DNA of 64,000 nt from Chloroflexota bacterium (GTDB lineage Bacteria; Chloroflexota; Anaerolineae; Anaerolineales; Anaerolineaceae), in contig CP069394.1 in assembly GCA_016887485.1 (NCBI GenBank), positions 1,116,001 through 1,180,000 of the forward strand, in the 5' to 3' direction. Shown here piece by piece: positions 52,787 through 62,073 of this stretch (its first letter is position 1; the number at the start of each line of letters is the position of its first letter). Made by a program: the position numbers and the translations under genes. A model generated the notes under the pieces. It was not told the DNA's origin. It saw only the letters and a list, made by a program, of their open reading frames with translations, and ran no database searches.

Positions 52787-53848
52787 ATGCTTGAAAAACT
52801 ACAAGGTATCATTGACCGATACGAAGAAATCGAACAGCAGTTGACCGAGGTCGGCGACGACTATAACGCCGCGATCGAGCTTTCCAAGGAACGCTCGGAG
52901 CTCGAACCCCTGGTCACCAAGGCGCGCGATTATCAAAGCACGCTTGATAAGATCAAAGAAACCCAATCCCTGCTAACCGCAGAGGATGAAGAAATGCGCT
53001 CTCTGGCGGAAATGGAGATGGAAGAACTCCAGGAACACCAGGCCACCCTCGAAGACGAGCTGAAGAGCATGTTGGTCCCCAAAGACCCCCGTGATCAGCG
53101 CAACGTCATTATGGAAATCCGCGCAGGCACCGGCGGTGACGAAGCCGGCTTGTTTGCCGCGGAACTCTACCGGATGTACTCCCGCTATGCTGAACGCCAG
53201 GGTTGGAAGACTGAAATCATCACCCTGCACGAGACCGGCATTGGCGGTATCAAGGAAGCCAACTTCATTATTAAAGGTAAGGGCGCTTATTCCCGCCTGA
53301 AATATGAATCCGGCGTCCACCGGGTGCAGCGCGTACCTGAGACGGAATCCCAGGGGCGCATCCACACCTCCACCGTCACCGTGGCCGTTCTGGCTGAGGT
53401 GGATGATGTTGAAATCAACATCCCGGATTCGGATATCTCCATTGATGTCTATAAATCCGCGGGGGCTGGCGGCCAGAACGTTCAGAAGAACGCCACTGCG
53501 GTGCGGATCACCCATATTCCCACCGGGCTGGTCGTGGCCTGCCAGGATGAACGCTCCCAGTTGCAGAACAAGATGCGCGCAATGAGTGTCCTCAAAGCCC
53601 GTCTCTATGAGATTGAAGAATCCAAACGCCAGGCCGAGGAATCAGCCACCCGCCGTTCCCAGATCGGCACCGGAGAACGCTCCGAAAAAATCCGCACCTA
53701 CAACTTCCCCCAGAGCCGCGTCACCGATCACCGGGTGAACCTCTCATCCTATAACCTGAGCGGCGTCCTCGATGGCGACATTGATGAATTTATCGACGAA
53801 CTGACGCTGGTGGACGAAGCGGAAAAACTAGCCCTGGTCGAGGAGTAA
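52787..53848 (+). CDS. prfA: Peptide chain release factor 1
   Basis: 353 residues. The GGQ motif is GAGGQNVQKN; the codon-recognition tripeptide region reads RVPETESQGRIHTS, giving P-E-T for the usual P-x-T of RF1 (UAA/UAG), which excludes RF2 (SPF). Terminates translation and is modified by PrmC at the GGQ Gln; prmC is encoded directly after it. A TATAAT at 52739-52744 is a likely promoter. Confidence 0.97.
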   Translation: MLEKLQGIIDRYEEIEQQLTEVGDDYNAAIELSKERSELEPLVTKARDYQSTLDKIKETQSLLTAEDEEMRSLAEMEMEELQEHQATLEDELKSMLVPKDPRDQRNVIMEIRAGTGGDEAGLFAAELYRMYSRYAERQGWKTEIITLHETGIGGIKEANFIIKGKGAYSRLKYESGVHRVQRVPETESQGRIHTSTVTVAVLAEVDDVEINIPDSDISIDVYKSAGAGGQNVQKNATAVRITHIPTGLVVACQDERSQLQNKMRAMSVLKARLYEIEESKRQAEESATRRSQIGTGERSEKIRTYNFPQSRVTDHRVNLSSYNLSGVLDGDIDEFIDELTLVDEAEKLALVEE

Positions 53849-53852
53849 ACTC

Positions 53853-54689
53853 ATCAACCTGAAGCAGATTCGGGCGGACATCCAGACTTCCCTGGCGGAA
53901 AATGATTTTGAAACGCCGGGTAACATCAGCCTGCTCCTGTTCAGCCATCTGCTGAATAAACCCAAGGCCTGGGTCCTCGCCCATCCTGAATTTGAAATTA
54001 CTACAGATGAACATCACGCCCTGCAAGCAGCTTTAGATCAGCTCCTGCAGGGTGTTCCTTTACCCCACTTGCTGGGTGAGTGGGAATTCTTCGGTCGGTC
54101 CTTCATCGTCTCACCAAATGTACTGATCCCCCGCCCGGAGACGGAACTGCTGGTCGAACGAGCCCTCACATTGGCAGCGGAAATGGACCACCCTCGAATC
54201 GTCGATGTCGGCACCGGTTCCGGCGCCATCGCCCTCACCCTGGCAGCAGAATTGCCCCAGGCGAAAGTGATCGCCATCGATATCTCCCGGCCTACCCTGC
54301 GTATAGCCCGTCAAAATGCTCAAAAGCATTTTAACAAACCTTTCCCCCTCGTTCAGGGCAACCTGCTGCAGCCCCTGTCCGGACCTTTCGACCTGATCTG
54401 TGCCAACCTGCCCTATATCCCGACCCGCACCCTGCAAGACCTTCCCGTGGCGCAGTGGGAACCCGTACTGGCGCTGGATGGCGGTCCATCCGGGTTGGAC
54501 CTGATCGAGGCACTCCTCCACCAGGCTCTCAGCCGCATAGCTCCGTCGGGCTGCATCCTGCTTGAAATCGAATCCAGCCTGGGCGCTGAAACCCTATCCC
54601 TGGCAAAATCCGTTTTTCCCATTGCTGAAATCCACCTCCACCAAGACCTGACCGGTAATGACCGACTGGTTGAGATAGAATTCCCCTAG
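53853..54689 (+). CDS. prmC: Release factor glutamine methyltransferase with non-standard start
   Basis: 278 residues if translation starts at the ATC at 53853. The frame is open back into prfA and encodes the full N-terminal helical domain (NLKQIRADIQTSLAE ... SHLLNKPKAWVLAHPE), but has no ATG, GTG or TTG before 54069, which would delete 72 residues. GAGGAG lies seven bases before the ATC; a CTG at 53859 is the alternative. The methyltransferase part has IPRPETELLVE, VDVGTGSGAIALTLA and NLPY instead of the usual N-P-P-Y. It methylates the GGQ Gln of release factors; the start overlaps prfA expression closely (4-nt gap). Confidence 0.85.
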   Translation: MNLKQIRADIQTSLAENDFETPGNISLLLFSHLLNKPKAWVLAHPEFEITTDEHHALQAALDQLLQGVPLPHLLGEWEFFGRSFIVSPNVLIPRPETELLVERALTLAAEMDHPRIVDVGTGSGAIALTLAAELPQAKVIAIDISRPTLRIARQNAQKHFNKPFPLVQGNLLQPLSGPFDLICANLPYIPTRTLQDLPVAQWEPVLALDGGPSGLDLIEALLHQALSRIAPSGCILLEIESSLGAETLSLAKSVFPIAEIHLHQDLTGNDRLVEIEFP

Positions 54690-54745
54690 ATTATCTCAAA
54701 TATGGTTTAGAATTGGTCATTGATAGCGTTTATAAGGATGACCTC

Positions 54746-55372
54746 ATGATCGAAACAGCCATTCTTGCAGCAAGTGACCCCCAGGCAATACCCACAGCAT
54801 CTCAGATCATCGCTGAGGGCGGTCTGATCGCCTTTCCCACAGACACCATCTACGGTCTGGCCGGAGATCCCTTCAATCCGGATGCGCTTAAAAAGATTTA
54901 TCAGGCAAAAGAACGGCCGGATGAAAAAGCGCTGCCCGTACTGATCGGCTCACTGGAACAGTTTACCCTTTTAGTCTCAGCTCTCTCCGCAGAGGTTGAA
55001 GCCATCACCAGAACCTTCTGGCCAGGGCCACTCACCCTCGTGCTGCCCAAACACCCCAATCTACCTCCGGAACTTTCCGCTTTCCCAACTGTTGGTGTGC
55101 GTATGCCGGATCACCCTTTCACCCTGGCCTTGCTGCATCAAACCGGACCGCTGGCGACCACCTCGGCAAATATCTCCGGTGGCCCAAACCCGACCAATGC
55201 GCAGGATGTTCTGAAACAACTGGGTGGTCGAGTTGATCTTATCCTGGATGGAGGCCCCACACCTGGGCCCACTGCCTCCACCGTAGCCGATGTTTCCTCA
55301 CCTCATTACAAAATCTTAAGGGAAGGCCCCATTTCCTTATCTGACCTCCAAAATCTCAGCAGACAGGACTAA
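54746..55372 (+). CDS. Threonylcarbamoyl-AMP synthase (Sua5/YciO/YrdC family)
   Basis: 208 residues from the ATG at 54746 (AAGGAT site); a TTG at 54713 is unsupported. IIAEGGLIAFPTDTIYGLAGD, the K-x-R segment YQAKERPDEKALPVLI, FWPGPLTLVLP and TTSANISGGPN are the ATP/threonine-binding motifs of TsaC. First step of tRNA t6A37 synthesis. The short form lacks the Sua5 C-terminal domain. Next to prfA-prmC, a common translation-fidelity cluster. Confidence 0.93.
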   Translation: MIETAILAASDPQAIPTASQIIAEGGLIAFPTDTIYGLAGDPFNPDALKKIYQAKERPDEKALPVLIGSLEQFTLLVSALSAEVEAITRTFWPGPLTLVLPKHPNLPPELSAFPTVGVRMPDHPFTLALLHQTGPLATTSANISGGPNPTNAQDVLKQLGGRVDLILDGGPTPGPTASTVADVSSPHYKILREGPISLSDLQNLSRQD

Positions 55373-55374
55373 TC

Positions 55375-57717
55375 ATGGAATTCGAAACCAAGGATTTCAG
55401 CCTATCCATCTCCTCCCTTTCAGGTATTCTCACCCTGCGGTCTCGTAACTTCCCTGAGACGTCCTTCCAAACCCGGGTGAACGCCATCATCGATTTTCTT
55501 GGCAAAGAACAACCACTGTTGGAAAAATCCTTGTCCATCCTTGAAACCGAAGAACCCACCATACTGGAAGCCCCTGCCGGCCCCATGCGGCTGATCACCT
55601 TCCGGTTGGCGACAACGCTCAAAGAAGTACAGCTCATCGTCCGCTGCGGTCTTTCCATAGCGGAACCAATGGCCTTTTTGCAGCTGGAACTGGTCAATAG
55701 CAGCGATAAAGAACTCGTGCTCATACGAATGGACCTGCTGGATATCCCGGCTGGGCAGCTGCATCTGGGAAAGATCAACCCAAGTGATCCGTTCTTCTAT
55801 AGTAACGGCTGGCAGTCCTGGTCCAGCACAGGTTCCTTTGGCCTGGGTGACCAACAGAACAAATCCATGTTGAAGCGATTCCAAAATCCAATGGTCGTCA
55901 ACCCAGGCACACCACAACCCAAGAAACGCAACACCTTCACCGGTGATATGTACGGCCTGGTTGGTGACAAGCAGAACAAAATCGGCCTGGTGGCGGGTTT
56001 CCTCTCCCAAAAGGCGCAGTTCGGCAGCCTGGAAGCCACTTTCAGCCCAACACCTTCCTTGAAAGCCTGGGCGAATGGTGACTATATCCACATTAAACCT
56101 GGCTCAAACGTCCAAACCGACTGGCTGGCGCTCAGTTTTGTCAATCTGGCCGATCCTGATCCAATGGGACCCTACCTGACAACGGTTGGACGGCTGCATG
56201 GCGTGTTGCAGGACGAATCCGTGCCCGTGGGCTGGTGCTCCTGGTATCACTTCTATCAGGACATTGACGAAAAGGTGCTGGATGCCAACCTCGATACCGT
56301 AATTGCCTTAAAACCCGAATTGCCGCTGGAACTCTTCCAGATTGATGACGGCTTTGAGACCTATCCCGGTGATTGGTACGATTTTGTCTCCGGTTTCCCC
56401 AAGGGATTGAAACCCCTGGTTGAAAAGACTAAAAAAGCGGGGCTGATCCCTGGTGTTTGGCTGGCCCCCTTCATCGTTCACCCCAAAGCACGGCTGGTGA
56501 CGGAACACCCGGATTGGCTGCTGCGTGATGCCGATGGCAAGACTGTAACCGCGGGCTTTGTCTGGAACAGCTTCACCCTTGCCCTTGACCTGACCAACCC
56601 AAAAGCCCTGGCTTATACCCAGGAAGTAATCCGCACGGCTGTGCAGGATTGGGGATTCACCTATCTCAAACTGGACTTCCTTTATGCAGCGGCATTGGAA
56701 GGTATCTATCAGGACCCAACCCTTTCCAGGGCCCAGGTGCTGCGGATGGGATTGGAGGCACTGCGTGAAGCCGCCGGGCCGGAGATCACCATGTTGGGCT
56801 GCGGCTGTCCCCTTGGCTCTGGGCTGGGCATTTTTGAAGCCATGCGGATCAGCGCCGATGTCAGCGGCTTTTGGAAACCGCATTTTCCACCAGCCAGCAT
56901 TATCCTAAAGAATGAACCCCACATGCCCTCCGCCCGCAACGCCATTAATAACATCCTCACCCGCGCCCCGCTCCACCGCCGCTGGTGGGTCAATGACCCG
57001 GACTGCCTGCTGGTGCGACCGGATACCCGGCTTTCACTGGCAGAAGTGCAGACCCTCACGACCGCGATTGGCCTGACCGGGGGATCACTGTTGGTATCGG
57101 ATGACCTGCCTGCCCTGCCAAAAGACCGCCTGGCGATTGCCCAGGCTCTGCTTCCGGTGATCGGTAAGCGTGCTCGGGTTTTGGACCTCTTCGAGACGGA
57201 TTTCCCCAGTATGCTGCGAGTGGACCTGGAAGGACCGGAAGGCCCCTGGCACCTGCTGGCGAAGTTCAACTGGGAAGCATCTCCCAAAGACCTGACCTTC
57301 ACATGCGAAGAATATCAATTGGATATTAATCAATCCTATTGGCTGAGGGAATTCTGGACCGGTCAGATTGGGCTGCTCAGACCTGATCGCCCACTGACAT
57401 TTGCCAAAATCCCAGCTCATGGCGTGGCCGTTGTGGCTGCCCGTGCCTTTGCCCCCCATAGACCGACCTATTTGGGCAGCAGCCTGCACCTCGCCCAAGG
57501 GGTTGAAATTTCCGACTGGCAGGATGGGGAAAAGGAATTGTCTATCGCATTTAGATTGGAAAGGAACGCCTCCGGAGATGTCGTCCTGTCTCTGCCCTGG
57601 CAGCCCACTTCTGCCCATTGCAATGGAAATCCATGCACCATTGAGGACTTGGGCGACGGAATCTACACCCTCCACCTGACTGATGCCGATCAGTGCAAGC
57701 TGAACCTCCTTCATTAA
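55375..57717 (+). CDS. GH36 alpha-galactosidase, cytosolic
   Basis: 780 residues, no signal peptide. An N-terminal beta-supersandwich (about 1-275), the barrel with VGWCSWYHFYQDI, LFQIDDGFETYPGDW, and the nucleophile region TYLKLDFLYAAA (Asp in L-K-L-D), acid/base Asp in RISADVSGFW, and a C-terminal beta domain from about 620. Hydrolyses alpha-galactosides such as melibiose or raffinose after uptake. Starts two bases after the tsaC stop, an unusual neighbour for a glycosidase; no transporter is adjacent. Expression could come from read-through of the translation-factor operon. Confidence 0.9.
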   Translation: MEFETKDFSLSISSLSGILTLRSRNFPETSFQTRVNAIIDFLGKEQPLLEKSLSILETEEPTILEAPAGPMRLITFRLATTLKEVQLIVRCGLSIAEPMAFLQLELVNSSDKELVLIRMDLLDIPAGQLHLGKINPSDPFFYSNGWQSWSSTGSFGLGDQQNKSMLKRFQNPMVVNPGTPQPKKRNTFTGDMYGLVGDKQNKIGLVAGFLSQKAQFGSLEATFSPTPSLKAWANGDYIHIKPGSNVQTDWLALSFVNLADPDPMGPYLTTVGRLHGVLQDESVPVGWCSWYHFYQDIDEKVLDANLDTVIALKPELPLELFQIDDGFETYPGDWYDFVSGFPKGLKPLVEKTKKAGLIPGVWLAPFIVHPKARLVTEHPDWLLRDADGKTVTAGFVWNSFTLALDLTNPKALAYTQEVIRTAVQDWGFTYLKLDFLYAAALEGIYQDPTLSRAQVLRMGLEALREAAGPEITMLGCGCPLGSGLGIFEAMRISADVSGFWKPHFPPASIILKNEPHMPSARNAINNILTRAPLHRRWWVNDPDCLLVRPDTRLSLAEVQTLTTAIGLTGGSLLVSDDLPALPKDRLAIAQALLPVIGKRARVLDLFETDFPSMLRVDLEGPEGPWHLLAKFNWEASPKDLTFTCEEYQLDINQSYWLREFWTGQIGLLRPDRPLTFAKIPAHGVAVVAARAFAPHRPTYLGSSLHLAQGVEISDWQDGEKELSIAFRLERNASGDVVLSLPWQPTSAHCNGNPCTIEDLGDGIYTLHLTDADQCKLNLLH

Positions 57718-57884
57718 AAAAGGGCAGAAATTCCTTTCGTTTGGTTGTTTTCAGGGATAATGTGATCTTTTTACATGTCCATGTGTCACTAAATCAAAAT
57801 TTTTCCATGTAAATTGTACCCAAATTTCAATTTGCCACTATCCAAAATCGTCCCAATCGGATAGGATTATATGCTTGCCGGATA

Positions 57885-57912
57885 ACGTCGGCCTGGTTGG
57901 CCGATGTTTTTT
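57885..57912 (+). terminator. Terminator between the alpha-galactosidase gene and typA
   Basis: ACGTCGGCC / GGCCGATGT (one G-U pair), loop TGGTT, then six U. It ends 42 nt before typA, so it could equally be an attenuator in the typA leader. Confidence 0.75.
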
Positions 57913-57954
57913 ATGGAACAAACCTATCTTTTATTAAGTGAGATTTATTGATTT

Positions 57955-59820
57955 ATGCTTACAGAACGAACTGATCTAAGAAATATCGCCATCATTGCCC
58001 ATGTTGACCATGGCAAAACCACACTTGTGGATGGCTTGCTGAAACAGGCCAATGTTTTCCGCGCGAATCAACAAGTGGCCGAACGTGTGATGGATTCTAA
58101 TGATTTAGAACGCGAACGCGGTATAACCATTTTGGCCAAGAACACCGCTATCGAAATTTGGGATCAAAAAACAAATCAAAATGTCAAAATCAACATCGTT
58201 GATACACCCGGGCATGCCGATTTTGGCGGAGAAGTGGAACGGGTCATGAACATGGTTGATGGTGTGCTGCTCCTGGTGGATGCAGCTGAAGGGCCCATGC
58301 CACAGACACGTTTCGTGCTTAAGAAAGCCCTCGAATTGGACCGCCGCGCGATCGTCGTCATCAATAAAGTGGATCGCAAAGATGCCGATACAGAGCGGGT
58401 GCTCAATCAAACCTTTGATCTATTCATTGAATTGGGTGCCAGTGAGGAGCAGGCATATTTTCCGGTGATTTACGCCAATGCCGTCACCGCCCAGGCCGGT
58501 CTTACCCCGGATTTGGGCCCCAACTTACAACCCCTCTTTGATGCCATCTTAACCCAAATCCCCTGCCCAAAGGTGGATCTCGAAGCGCCTCTGAAAATGT
58601 TGGTTACCAATCTGGGTTACGATCAATACCGCGGCGTTACGGCTATCGGTCGAATTCATGCCGGTCAGATGCGAGTTAACATGCCTTTGGCCCGTGTCCG
58701 GGTAAATGGTGAGATCCTGCCTGAAAGTGTTCGCTATTTAAACACCTATGAAGGATTGGCTCAGGTCGCCGTTGATTCCGCTCAAGCGGGAGATATCGTT
58801 GTCCTGGCTGGGTTGGAAGGGATTGCCATTGGTGAAACCCTGACCGACCCGGAGCACCCTGAACCCTTGCCGCCTATTCAGGTTGAAGAACCTACTGTGC
58901 ATATGACCTTTGGAGTCAACACGTCACCTTTTACCGGACGTGAGGGCCAATGGGGCACCTCCCGAAAATTGCGCCAGCGTCTTTTTGATGAACTGCGCAC
59001 TAATGTGGCCCTGAAAGTGGCCGAAGGCGAAAGTCCAGATACTTTCCTGGTTTCCGGAAGAGGCGAGCTTCATCTCGCCATTCTGATTGAAACCTTGCGT
59101 CGGGAAGGGTACGAATTCCAGGTGTCGAAGCCTGATGTAATCCTGAAGCAGGATGGCGAAGGCAGAACACTGGAGCCTTTCGAAGATGTATTTATCGAGA
59201 CCAGTCCGGATACAGTTGGCGTGGTCGTTGAGATGTTGGGAACACGGCGTGGCGTCATGAAAAATATGGTTAACACCACGACCGGCACCGTACGTCTGGA
59301 ATTCCTGGTGCCAACCCGCGGTCTGCTGGGCTTTCGATCTCACTTTCTATCAGCCACTCGCGGCGAAGGTGTCATCCATACACTCTTTCATGGCTATTTA
59401 CCGCATGCCGGGGAAATCAGCGAGCGCGCATCCGGCTCCCTGGTTGCCTTCGAGACAGGTATGACAACCACCTTTGGCCTAAAGAATGCTGAAGAACGGG
59501 GAATTTTGTTCTACGGAGCCGGTACGGCAGTTTATGCCGGTATGGTGGTTGGAAAATATCAGCGTCCCGGTGATCTGGATATTAATGTCTGCAAGAAGAA
59601 AGAGCTCACCAATATGCGAGCAGCCAATGCAGATAAAGAAATCCGATTAACGACCCCCACACACTTGAGCCTTGAAGAAGCCATCGAGTATCTGGGCAAG
59701 GATGAACTTTTAGAAGTTACCCCGCTTGCATATCGTATCCGTAAACAATTGCTTGACGCTCGGGAGCGTGGACGACTTAGCAAAACAGCCAGAAAAGCAG
59801 AGCTTGAGGTGGAAAATTAA
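57955..59820 (+). CDS. typA: Ribosome-associated GTPase TypA/BipA
   Basis: 621 residues. G1 [10 protein letters not shown], switch-[10 protein letters not shown]3 DTPGHADF, G4 NKVD, then EF-G-like domains and the TypA-specific C-terminal domain (from about 490; [16 protein letters not shown]). Involved in 50S assembly and stress translation. It lacks a strong ribosome site (GTGAG) and is preceded by a terminator-like hairpin. Confidence 0.96.
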   Translation: MLTERTDLRNIAIIAHVDHGKTTLVDGLLKQANVFRANQQVAERVMDSNDLERERGITILAKNTAIEIWDQKTNQNVKINIVDTPGHADFGGEVERVMNMVDGVLLLVDAAEGPMPQTRFVLKKALELDRRAIVVINKVDRKDADTERVLNQTFDLFIELGASEEQAYFPVIYANAVTAQAGLTPDLGPNLQPLFDAILTQIPCPKVDLEAPLKMLVTNLGYDQYRGVTAIGRIHAGQMRVNMPLARVRVNGEILPESVRYLNTYEGLAQVAVDSAQAGDIVVLAGLEGIAIGETLTDPEHPEPLPPIQVEEPTVHMTFGVNTSPFTGREGQWGTSRKLRQRLFDELRTNVALKVAEGESPDTFLVSGRGELHLAILIETLRREGYEFQVSKPDVILKQDGEGRTLEPFEDVFIETSPDTVGVVVEMLGTRRGVMKNMVNTTTGTVRLEFLVPTRGLLGFRSHFLSATRGEGVIHTLFHGYLPHAGEISERASGSLVAFETGMTTTFGLKNAEERGILFYGAGTAVYAGMVVGKYQRPGDLDINVCKKKELTNMRAANADKEIRLTTPTHLSLEEAIEYLGKDELLEVTPLAYRIRKQLLDARERGRLSKTARKAELEVEN

Positions 59821-59883
59821 GCTGGAGACTTTCATGCTACATTGAACTTCTCTCTTTTGCAAGAAGTGTTTGCTTAAATAAAT

Positions 59884-59917
59884 AAAAAGAGACCTCCGGT
59901 TGGAGATCTCTTTTTTT
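59884..59917. terminator. Bidirectional terminator between typA and the MFS gene
   Basis: AAAAAGAGA-c-CTCC / GGAG-a-TCTCTTTTTTT: A-rich on the left, U-rich on the right, placed between convergent genes. Confidence 0.85.
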
Positions 59918-59919
59918 GA

Positions 59920-61317
59920 TTAATTACTGGCTGGGACAGGGACATCCACCTCTTGCGGTAATCCCTCTCCTGGAGACGATTGTGGCTGGTCTGGGACGGC
60001 GTCCGGGATTTCCGTTTCCAGTTTGCGGACTCTCGGATTGGCATAGGCCAGACCGGTGACAAAGAACAGGATGATCCCGCTGGTGATCAGCATTAACCCG
60101 ATCCCTCGGGTTGGTCCGACCCCAATCCAGCGACCCACAAAAGTACTCGCCAGCTTCCCGCCTTCAACCAGCAAGGGGTTGAAGACATGATCCGCCAAAA
60201 AACCACTGAGCAGGAAAGCGATTGGCATCATAGACATGCTGATCATACTGCGGGTGGCCATCACCCGACCCTGGATTTCCGGGGCGACCTTGGTTGCAAA
60301 CATGGCTGAACTGGCGCTGCTTCCGAAGGGCGAGAAAAACATCACCACAAACAAACCCGCGCCGATCAGGGCTACTGAAGGTTGGCTGCCAGCGAGGAAA
60401 AATCCAAGCGTTGAGAGCAAGATGAACACCATGATGAATACGACCCGATTCTTCTTAACGCCACCCCAGACGCTCATCACCAGGCTGCCCGCCAACATCC
60501 CCACCCCGAGGAAGGTCTGCACGACACCAAGGCTGGTGGCGGAACCGATCGCCAGAACCAGAGGACCGATCATCACTGCCGAAATGTTCAGGAAGAAATT
60601 GACCAGGGCAAAATACCACAGGAGACCCATCAAGCCGGGGCGGTCCTTCAGGTAACCCCATCCAAATGCCACATCCTTCCAGACGGAATGCTTTTCCTTG
60701 GAGATCTCCATCGTATTCTCCGGCTGGGGAATATGAACCAAAATCAGCGTTATCAGGGCAAACAGAAAAGTACCGATATCAATAATAATGATCCCCGCCA
60801 TTCCAATTGTGGTCAACAGCGCTCCCGCCAGGATGGGGGTCAGAATGGTTTGAATGGCATCTCCCATCTGGATCAGACTGTTGGCACGGGTGAGTTGCTC
60901 CTTAGGCACCATCATCACAATCGAAGCGGAATAGGCCGGCTGCTGGAAGGCACCAAAGACCGCTTCCAAACAGCTAATCAGGTAGATCATCCAGACTTCC
61001 ATGGTTCCGGTCAACAACAGTGCAGCCGTTGCCAGTGTGACCAATCCGGCCAGCGAATCCGAGACCAGCATGATCATCTTGCGGTTCCAGCGGTCACTCA
61101 CCGCACCGGCTATGGGAGATAGCAAGATTCGAGGCAGCACACTGAACAGAGCCGTCATGGCAAAAGGCGTGGCTTGCCCTGTTTGGTCATAGATCCAGAC
61201 TGCGAGGGCAAAGCCGATCAACCCGGAGCCGATCAGTGAGGTGACCTGCCCCACCAGGACGATGAGGAAGGTCCGCATACTTTTCAAAGAGTTATTTTTC
61301 TTATTTATTTTCTTCAT
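59920..61317 (-). CDS. MFS exporter (MFS_3/MefA-like)
   Basis: About 465 residues; several ATGs near 61317-61335 could start it, and 61317 is the most downstream that keeps the basic N-terminus before helix 1. Twelve membrane helices; the loop between helices 2 and 3 is GAVSDRWNRKMIM, the MFS motif A. Closest in layout to macrolide/siderophore exporters of the MFS_3 family. A Pro/Glu-rich tail ends the protein. Its start lies inside the end of the ArsR-like regulator gene, so the two are coupled and the regulator probably controls export of a compound it senses. Confidence 0.83.
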   Translation of the reverse strand: MKKINKKNNSLKSMRTFLIVLVGQVTSLIGSGLIGFALAVWIYDQTGQATPFAMTALFSVLPRILLSPIAGAVSDRWNRKMIMLVSDSLAGLVTLATAALLLTGTMEVWMIYLISCLEAVFGAFQQPAYSASIVMMVPKEQLTRANSLIQMGDAIQTILTPILAGALLTTIGMAGIIIIDIGTFLFALITLILVHIPQPENTMEISKEKHSVWKDVAFGWGYLKDRPGLMGLLWYFALVNFFLNISAVMIGPLVLAIGSATSLGVVQTFLGVGMLAGSLVMSVWGGVKKNRVVFIMVFILLSTLGFFLAGSQPSVALIGAGLFVVMFFSPFGSSASSAMFATKVAPEIQGRVMATRSMISMSMMPIAFLLSGFLADHVFNPLLVEGGKLASTFVGRWIGVGPTRGIGLMLITSGIILFFVTGLAYANPRVRKLETEIPDAVPDQPQSSPGEGLPQEVDVPVPASN

Positions 61318-61939
61318 CTTTTTCATCATTCTCATAGTAGAAACTTGGGTAAAGGAAATAAGCTGCACTATAAACTCTGGCATCTGGATCGGAGGGCTTT
61401 GCCTCTGGTAAAGCTTCAAATTCTTCCAGAAGATCCTTGAACCGCTGACTCATTTTCTTAAAGTCTTCATCTTTGAGCCGCCTCTTTTTCCGGATAATTG
61501 AGATCTCGCTTGATTTTCCACCTTCCTCTTTATCAGATGAGAAATCCAATGCTTGTAGGCTTCGAACGATATCCTCTTTTGTCGCTTCCAGAGCAGCGAC
61601 GATCATACGATTAATGTCTTCAGCGATAATGCCGGGATTTGTGTTGACAATATCCTGATCGACCATGATTTCTTTGGCTGTAGTCCAGTAGTATTTCTCG
61701 ATAATGTTATTGATAGTCTGGGTTCGAACCACTTTGATCAACCCGGTGGACTCCAACATGTTGAAATGGTAATAAAGCCGGTTGCTGGTCATACCCAATT
61801 GGTCTGCTACAAACTTAACAGTCTGCGGTTGTTCTCCCAAAATCTCAATGATCTGAATCCGCAGAGGGTCTGTCATCACCTTAAGCGTCTCAAGGTCTTT
61901 GATGATGAATAATGGCTGTTGTTCATATTTTTCGCCCAT
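61301..61939 (-). CDS. ArsR/HTH_20-type winged-helix regulator of the MFS operon
   Basis: 212 residues from the ATG at 61939 (AAAGGAG site). Winged helix at about 15-90: VMTDPLRIQIIEILGEQPQTVKFVADQLGMTSNRLYYHFNMLE, with recognition helix SNRLYYHFNML. The second half is helical and charged, a likely dimer or ligand domain of unknown type. A perfect palindrome lies 14 nt upstream of the ATG, suggesting autoregulation with the exporter gene it overlaps. Confidence 0.85.
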   Translation of the reverse strand: MGEKYEQQPLFIIKDLETLKVMTDPLRIQIIEILGEQPQTVKFVADQLGMTSNRLYYHFNMLESTGLIKVVRTQTINNIIEKYYWTTAKEIMVDQDIVNTNPGIIAEDINRMIVAALEATKEDIVRSLQALDFSSDKEEGGKSSEISIIRKKRRLKDEDFKKMSQRFKDLLEEFEALPEAKPSDPDARVYSAAYFLYPSFYYENDEKDEENK

Positions 61940-61953
61940 AAAAATCTCCTTTG

Positions 61954-61973
61954 TCGTTAAAATTATTTTTAAC
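61954..61973. promoter_or_regulatory. Candidate operator of the ArsR-like regulator
   Basis: Perfect 8-bp inverted repeat CGTTAAAA-ttat-TTTTAACG, downstream of the predicted promoter and just upstream of the ribosome site of the regulator gene. Confidence 0.7.
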
Positions 61974-61982
61974 GTCAAAACT

Positions 61983-62011
61983 AGTTTACAGCGATCAGAA
62001 ATATTTGTCAA
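61983..62011 (-). promoter_or_regulatory. Promoter of the regulator-MFS operon
   Basis: Minus strand TTGACA (62011-62006), 17 nt, TAAACT (61988-61983). The operator lies about 10-30 bases downstream of the -10. Confidence 0.6.
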
Positions 62012-62025
62012 TGCCTAAAGGAATC

Positions 62026-62052
62026 AAAAAGCGCTCCATTGCTGAAGCGCTT
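62026..62052 (-). terminator. Terminator of the DUF4349 gene
   Basis: Minus strand AAGCGC...GCGCTTTTTGA: a 6-bp GC-rich stem, 12-nt loop and U-run, 20 nt after the stop codon. Confidence 0.75.
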
Positions 62053-62073
62053 CAAAGGATCTTCTAGTTTGGA

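Noticed and set aside
54069-54689. Short prmC starting at the TTG at 54069
   Set aside because: It would remove the N-terminal substrate-binding domain, which is encoded intact upstream in the same frame.
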